Source of the DNA: Streptomyces sp. S4.7
GTDB lineage: Bacteria; Actinomycetota; Actinomycetes; Streptomycetales; Streptomycetaceae
Direction: 5' to 3'
Length of the DNA stretch: 64,000 bases
Assembly (NCBI RefSeq): GCF_010384365.1
Contig: NZ_CP048397.1
Coordinates: 1,798,001-1,862,000, forward strand
The notes beneath the pieces were generated by a model. The model made no database searches, had not been told where the DNA came from, and worked only from the letters and a program-made list of their open reading frames with translations. Of the stretch, positions 59,995 to 64,000 are shown piece after piece. The position numbers and the translations under genes were made by a program. Position 1 is the first letter of the stretch; each line of letters begins with the position of its first letter.

Positions 59995-60816
59995 TCAGCA
60001 GGCCCGGCGCCAGACCCCCAGGTCGTACTCCTTCAGCATCGCGCTGAGCTTCAGCCGCCTCGTCTCGGGACAGAACTCCCGCGTCGACAGCTCGTACTCC
60101 ACGTGAAAGACCGCTTTCCCCGCCTCGATGAACGGCGTCAGTCCGGCGCACTCGTCGTACTGCGCGCACTGTTCGTTGACCGCGAAGTCGAAGTCCCCGA
60201 CCAGTTCCGGGATTTGGGGGAGGTCGTTCTTGAGGCCGACGGACAGCCCGCGTTCATGCGCGAGGCGGGCCACGAGCCGGTTGTAGCGGAGCTGGTCGGC
60301 GGCGGTGAGGGGGAATCCCGTGGGGTTTCGGTAGCCGTCCATGTTGTCGGGCTCCACCGCGTCGAAGCCCTTCTTCCTGCACATGTCGATCCGTTCGGCC
60401 ATCAGCGGGCCGAGGACGTCCGTACGGCGGATGTCCAGCCACCGCTCGCCCTCCCAGCCGTTCCCCTTGCCCAGCAGGGACTTGGGGAACTTCGCGGCGT
60501 CCGGCCGGAAGTCCTCCCAGGCGCCGGTGGAGAGGTAGCAGATGACCTTGCGTCCCCGGCGGTGGAGATCGGCGACCGCCGACGCGGGATGGTCGAAGCC
60601 GTCGATGTCGTAGACGGGGACGTCGACCGTGGGGTCCAGGGCGCCGCTGAGCTGCCACTGCCAGTCGAGCCCCGGCTCGGGCCGCCAGCGCTCCCCCGCG
60701 CTCCCGTTGGGGCCGTCTTCCCGGCCCGGGGCCGCGTCGGGCCGGGTGTCACCGGCGCAGCCGCCCACGAGCAGCAGCGACACGAGGAGCAGGACAGGGG
60801 CAAGCGGGCTTTTCAC
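59995..60816 (-). CDS. lipoprotein, GH114-type (endo-alpha-1,4-polygalactosaminidase-like)
   Basis: 273 residues with a signal peptide and lipobox LLLVGGC. The mature part is a TIM-barrel of the GH114/TM1410 group: DWQWQLSGALD, VPVYDIDGFDH, KVICYLSTGAWEDFRPD, FDAVEPDNMDGY with the acidic active-site residues, and LSVGLKNDLPQI. Family members cut polygalactosamine-type exopolysaccharides; the native target here may be a cell-surface or matrix polymer (inference). GTG start at 60816. Confidence 0.86.
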   Translation of the reverse strand: MKSPLAPVLLLVSLLLVGGCAGDTRPDAAPGREDGPNGSAGERWRPEPGLDWQWQLSGALDPTVDVPVYDIDGFDHPASAVADLHRRGRKVICYLSTGAWEDFRPDAAKFPKSLLGKGNGWEGERWLDIRRTDVLGPLMAERIDMCRKKGFDAVEPDNMDGYRNPTGFPLTAADQLRYNRLVARLAHERGLSVGLKNDLPQIPELVGDFDFAVNEQCAQYDECAGLTPFIEAGKAVFHVEYELSTREFCPETRRLKLSAMLKEYDLGVWRRAC

Positions 60817-61069
60817 GGCTGTCGCGGGTCCTTCGCGCTCGGTTCATGATCGTCGGGCCTGGGCCCGTCCCAGCAGATCACACACGGACCGCACGGGAAC
60901 CGCGTACGGTTCCGGCCGGGCACGACCGCCGCCGTAAAAGAGGGCGTGCACCGCGCGTAGGCTCGTTCCAGGTGTTCCGCAGGCCGAATCACGACGCGGC
61001 GGGCACGGCCGGGCCTGCGAAAGACCGGCACCCGCCGAAGAACTTCTATGGAAGCGAGATTTCACCACC

Positions 61070-62614
61070 GTGACTGCTCTCACTCTCAGCACAGCCGGCG
61101 CGGCGACGTTGCGCGCCGACGCGATCGTCGTCGGCGTCGCCAAGGGCGCGAAGGGCCCGACCGTCGCGCCGGGCGCCGAGGCCGTGGACAAGGCGTACGA
61201 CGGCAAGCTCGCCTCCGTCCTGGAGTCCCTCGGCGCCACGGGTGCCGAGGGCGAGGCGACCAAGCTCCCCGCGCCGTCCGGCCTCAAGGTCCCGATCGTC
61301 ATCGCCGTCGGCCTCGGCACCGCCCCGGAGAAGGACGAGGCGTACGGCGCCGAGACCCTCCGCCGCGCCGCCGGTGTCGCCGCCCGCACGCTCTCCGGTG
61401 CCAAGAAGGGCGCGTTCGCGCTTCCCCTGGAGGGGGCCGAGGACATCGAGGCCGTCGCGGAGGGCGCGCTGCTCGGCGCGTACGCCTTCACCTCCTACCG
61501 CGGTACGGAGAAGTCCGCCAAGTCCGCCGGCGACAAGGGCGACGGCGGTGTGAAGCAGGCGCTCGGCGAGGTCACCCTGCTCGGCGCGAAGCCGCGCGAC
61601 AAGGCGCACAAGGCCGCGGTCGAGCGCGCGGTCTCGCTGACCGAGGAGATCAACCGCGCCCGCGACCTGATCAACACCCCGCCGAACGACCTCTACCCGG
61701 AGACGTTCGCCGCCATCGCGACGGCGGCCGGCAAGGAGCACGGCGTCAAGGTCCAGGTCACCGACGAGAAGGCGCTCGTCAAGGGCGGCTACGGCGGTCT
61801 TCTCGGCGTCGGCAAGGGTTCGGAGCACGGCCCGCGTCTCGTGCGCCTGGAGTACACGCACGCCAAGGCGAAGAAGACGATCGCCCTCGTCGGCAAGGGC
61901 ATCACCTACGACTCGGGCGGCATCTCGCTCAAGCCTCCGGGCCACAACGAGACGATGAAGTGCGACATGAGCGGCGCCGCCGCCGTCCTCGCCGCCGTCG
62001 TCTCGGCCGCCCGCCTCGGCCTCCAGGTCAATGTGACCGGCTGGCTCGCGCTCGCCGAGAACATGCCGTCGGGCACCGCTACGCGCCCCGGCGACGTCCT
62101 GCGCATGTACAGCGGCAAGACCGTCGAGGTCCTGAACACCGACGCCGAGGGCCGGCTCGTCCTCGCGGACGCGATCACCCGCGCCTCCGAGGAGAAGCCC
62201 GACGCGATCATCGACGTGGCGACGCTGACCGGCGCCATGGTCGTGGCGCTCGGCAGCCGCACCTTCGGCATCATGTCGAACGACGAGGCGTTCCGTACCT
62301 CCGTGCACGAGATCGCCGAGGAGGTCGGCGAGGCGTCCTGGCCGATGCCGCTCCCGACCGAGCTGCGCAAGGGCATGGACTCCCCCACCGCCGACATCGC
62401 GAACATGGGTGAGCGGATGGGCGGCGGCCTGGTCGCCGGACTCTTCCTGAAGGAGTTCGTGGGCGAGGGCATCACCTGGGCGCACCTCGACATCGCCGGC
62501 CCGGCCTTCCACGAAGGCGCGCCGTACGGCTACACGCCCAAGGGCGGTACGGGCGCGTCGATCCGCACGCTGGTCAGGCTCGCCGAGCGCACCGCCGCGG
62601 GCGACCTGGGCTGA
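61070..62614 (+). CDS. pepA: leucyl aminopeptidase (M17)
   Basis: A hexameric two-metal cytoplasmic enzyme that removes N-terminal residues from peptides. 514 residues; catalytic C-terminal domain with Lys276 and Asp281 in VGKGITYDSGGISLKP, Asp299, and NTDAEGRLVLADAI (Asp358, Glu360, Arg362). The GTG at 61070 has no strong ribosome-binding site. A strong terminator follows at once. In Streptomyces pepA lies directly before lpdA, as here. Confidence 0.96.
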   Translation: MTALTLSTAGAATLRADAIVVGVAKGAKGPTVAPGAEAVDKAYDGKLASVLESLGATGAEGEATKLPAPSGLKVPIVIAVGLGTAPEKDEAYGAETLRRAAGVAARTLSGAKKGAFALPLEGAEDIEAVAEGALLGAYAFTSYRGTEKSAKSAGDKGDGGVKQALGEVTLLGAKPRDKAHKAAVERAVSLTEEINRARDLINTPPNDLYPETFAAIATAAGKEHGVKVQVTDEKALVKGGYGGLLGVGKGSEHGPRLVRLEYTHAKAKKTIALVGKGITYDSGGISLKPPGHNETMKCDMSGAAAVLAAVVSAARLGLQVNVTGWLALAENMPSGTATRPGDVLRMYSGKTVEVLNTDAEGRLVLADAITRASEEKPDAIIDVATLTGAMVVALGSRTFGIMSNDEAFRTSVHEIAEEVGEASWPMPLPTELRKGMDSPTADIANMGERMGGGLVAGLFLKEFVGEGITWAHLDIAGPAFHEGAPYGYTPKGGTGASIRTLVRLAERTAAGDLG

Positions 62615-62618
62615 CCGG

Positions 62619-62640
62619 GGCGGCCGGCTCCCCGGCCGCC
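62619..62640 (+). terminator. pepA terminator
   Basis: Perfect 9-bp stem GGCGGCCGG / CCGGCCGCC with a four-base loop, five bases after the pepA stop. Confidence 0.7.
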
Positions 62641-62654
62641 GCCGGGAATGTGCG

Positions 62655-62701
62655 GCCCGCCCCGCGGGTTCCGGCTGCGTACCGGGGCTCGCGGGGCGGG
62701 C
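62655..62701 (+). terminator. second hairpin after pepA
   Basis: 12-bp stem GCCCGCCCCGCG / CGCGGGGCGGGC around a 23-base loop; may back up the first hairpin. Confidence 0.45.
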
Positions 62702-63023
62702 CCCCGCGCCTCCGGCGAAACCCGTCCGGTCCGACGCCGGACGTCCCGGCGTCGGACCCGGGATGTGCCCGCGACGTGTGTACGGCGTACGGTCGGGCAT
62801 CCGCACGGGCACGCGTACGGCACCGTACGAGTCAGTAACCCCTGATCGCGGCCGACCCGGCCGTCTCAGACCCCGGCCCCGCGTCCCGCCGCCCTCCGAC
62901 AAGTGCGAAGATGGGTTCTCGGCAGGACAGGGCCCCCACCACAGGGCCGACGAAACAGCGGCCGAACACCAGCCGCCGCCCGGTCTTCGACCGCGCCCGG
63001 CGCACATGCATGGAGGACGTGAC

Positions 63024-64000
63024 GTGGCGAACGACGCCAGCACCGTTTTCGACCTAGTGATCCTCGGCGGCGGTAGCGGCGGTTACGCCGCGGCGCTGCG
63101 CGGAGCGCAGCTGGGCCTGGACGTCGCACTGATCGAGAAGAACAAGCTCGGCGGCACCTGCCTGCACAACGGCTGCATCCCCACAAAGGCCCTGCTGCAC
63201 GCCGGCGAGATCGCCGACCAGGCGCGCGAGTCCGAGCAGTTCGGGGTCAAGGCCACCTTCGAGGGCATCGACATCGAGGGTGTCCACAAGTACAAGGACG
63301 AGGTCGTCTCCGGCCTCTACAAGGGTCTTCAGGGTCTGGTCGCCTCCCGCAAGGTGACCTACATCGAGGGTGAGGGGCGGCTCTCCTCCCCGACCTCCGT
63401 CGACGTCGACGGCCGCCGCGTCCAGGGCCGTCACGTCCTGCTCGCCACCGGTTCCGTACCGAGGTCGCTGCCCGGCCTGGACATCGACGGCGAGCGGATC
63501 ATCTCCTCGGACCACGCGCTGAAGCTGAACCGCGTCCCGGAGTCGGCGATCGTCCTGGGCGGCGGTGTCATCGGCGTCGAGTTCGCCTCGGCGTGGAAGT
63601 CCTTCGGCACGGACGTGACCGTCATCGAGGGCCTCAAGCACCTCGTACCGGTCGAGGACGAGAACAGCTCCAAGCTCCTGGAGCGTGCCTTCCGCAAGCG
63701 CGGTATCAAGTTCAACCTCGGCACCTTCTTCGAGAAGGCCGAGTACACGCAGGACGGTGTGCGCGTCACGCTGGCCGACGGCAAGACCTTCGAGGCGGAG
63801 GTGCTGCTGGTCGCGATCGGCCGCGGCCCCGTTTCGCAGGGCCTCGGCTACGAGGAGCAGGGCGTCGCGATGGACCGCGGCTTCGTGCTCGTCGACGAGT
63901 ACATGCGTACGAACGTGGAGACGATCTCGGCCGTCGGCGACCTCGTCCCGACGCTCCAGCTCGCGCACGTCGGCTTCGCCGAGGGCATCCTCGTGGCGGA
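63024..64000 (+). CDS. lpdA: dihydrolipoyl dehydrogenase (partial, runs off the window)
   Basis: E3 component of 2-oxoacid dehydrogenase complexes; reoxidises dihydrolipoamide with FAD and NAD+. About 325 residues are visible. FAD loop LVILGGGSGGYAAALRG (from 11), redox disulfide GGTCLHNGCIP (Cys46, Cys51), NAD loop LGGGVIGVEFASAW, and SAVGDLVPTLQLAHVG near the end. GGAGG at 63012-63016 sets the GTG at 63024. The C-terminal dimer domain lies outside the window. In Streptomyces a lipoyl-carrying sucB usually follows. Confidence 0.95.
   Translation, partial: MANDASTVFDLVILGGGSGGYAAALRGAQLGLDVALIEKNKLGGTCLHNGCIPTKALLHAGEIADQARESEQFGVKATFEGIDIEGVHKYKDEVVSGLYKGLQGLVASRKVTYIEGEGRLSSPTSVDVDGRRVQGRHVLLATGSVPRSLPGLDIDGERIISSDHALKLNRVPESAIVLGGGVIGVEFASAWKSFGTDVTVIEGLKHLVPVEDENSSKLLERAFRKRGIKFNLGTFFEKAEYTQDGVRVTLADGKTFEAEVLLVAIGRGPVSQGLGYEEQGVAMDRGFVLVDEYMRTNVETISAVGDLVPTLQLAHVGFAEGILVA

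Larger units (their letters stand above)
62615..63023. other. 409-bp intergenic region between pepA and lpdA
   Basis: No gene. It holds two hairpins just after pepA (62619-62640 and 62655-62701) and GC-rich sequence that must contain the lpdA promoter. I see no clear -10/-35 pair. Confidence 0.6.

Overview
The window is a stretch of high-GC chromosome from a Streptomyces or very close relative. The evidence is third-position G/C bias in nearly every gene, many GTG starts, 1-4 bp stop/start overlaps, and a gene order that I recall (not searched) from the Streptomyces core: glkA, two NlpC/P60 hydrolases, rhomboid, trpD, ctaE-qcrCAB, ctaCDF, erpA, nadA, pspA, cob genes, pepA, lpdA. I saw no tRNA, rRNA, CRISPR array, intact insertion sequence or prophage. 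The window starts between genes and ends inside lpdA.

1-12.4 kb holds lipid and central carbon genes: a PlsC-type acyltransferase, an esterase, a phosphatase-fold enzyme, glucokinase with its DUF5304 neighbour, an ArsA-like protein with an SRPBCC partner, a metallophosphoesterase, a long-chain acyl-CoA ligase, a GT4 mannosyltransferase-like enzyme and a GT87-like membrane mannosyltransferase. 12.4-22.7 kb holds a lipoprotein metalloprotease, tandem paralogous NlpC/P60 endopeptidases with a structured leader, a NYN-domain protein, rhomboid, an AsnC-type ligand-binding protein, a SufS-like enzyme behind a SAM-IV riboswitch, and trpD.

22.9-32.3 kb is the aerobic terminal respiratory chain: ctaE-qcrC-qcrA-qcrB and ctaC-ctaD-ctaF, interrupted by a stand-alone receiver protein and an L,D-transpeptidase. 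These genes build the cytochrome bcc-aa3 supercomplex. A cysteine desulfurase fused to a TusA domain follows.

34.0-39.9 kb looks inserted into this conserved background. It encodes a polyprenyl diphosphate synthase, a UbiA-type prenyltransferase with a TTA codon, a zinc-finger protein/HTH protein pair, and the two enzymes that make 3-amino-4-hydroxybenzoate in the grixazone pathway (GriI-like aldolase and GriH-like DHQ synthase II). It ends in a truncated MMPL exporter. Together they predict a compact, possibly undescribed pathway to a prenylated 3-amino-4-hydroxybenzoate (an aminophenol meroterpenoid).

40-52 kb returns to core genes: PfkB kinase, ErpA, NadA, an RND exporter, a NarL-type two-component system, PspA with PspAA, and DUF3043. 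52-64 kb holds a methyltransferase with a probable CTG start, an ABC exporter, late cobalamin genes (cobU fused to a degenerate metallo-beta-lactamase-like domain, cobT, cobS), a GH114-like lipoprotein, pepA and the start of lpdA. Two related MITE-like repeats (14.0-14.2 and 57.8-58.1 kb) lie in opposite orientations next to gene ends.
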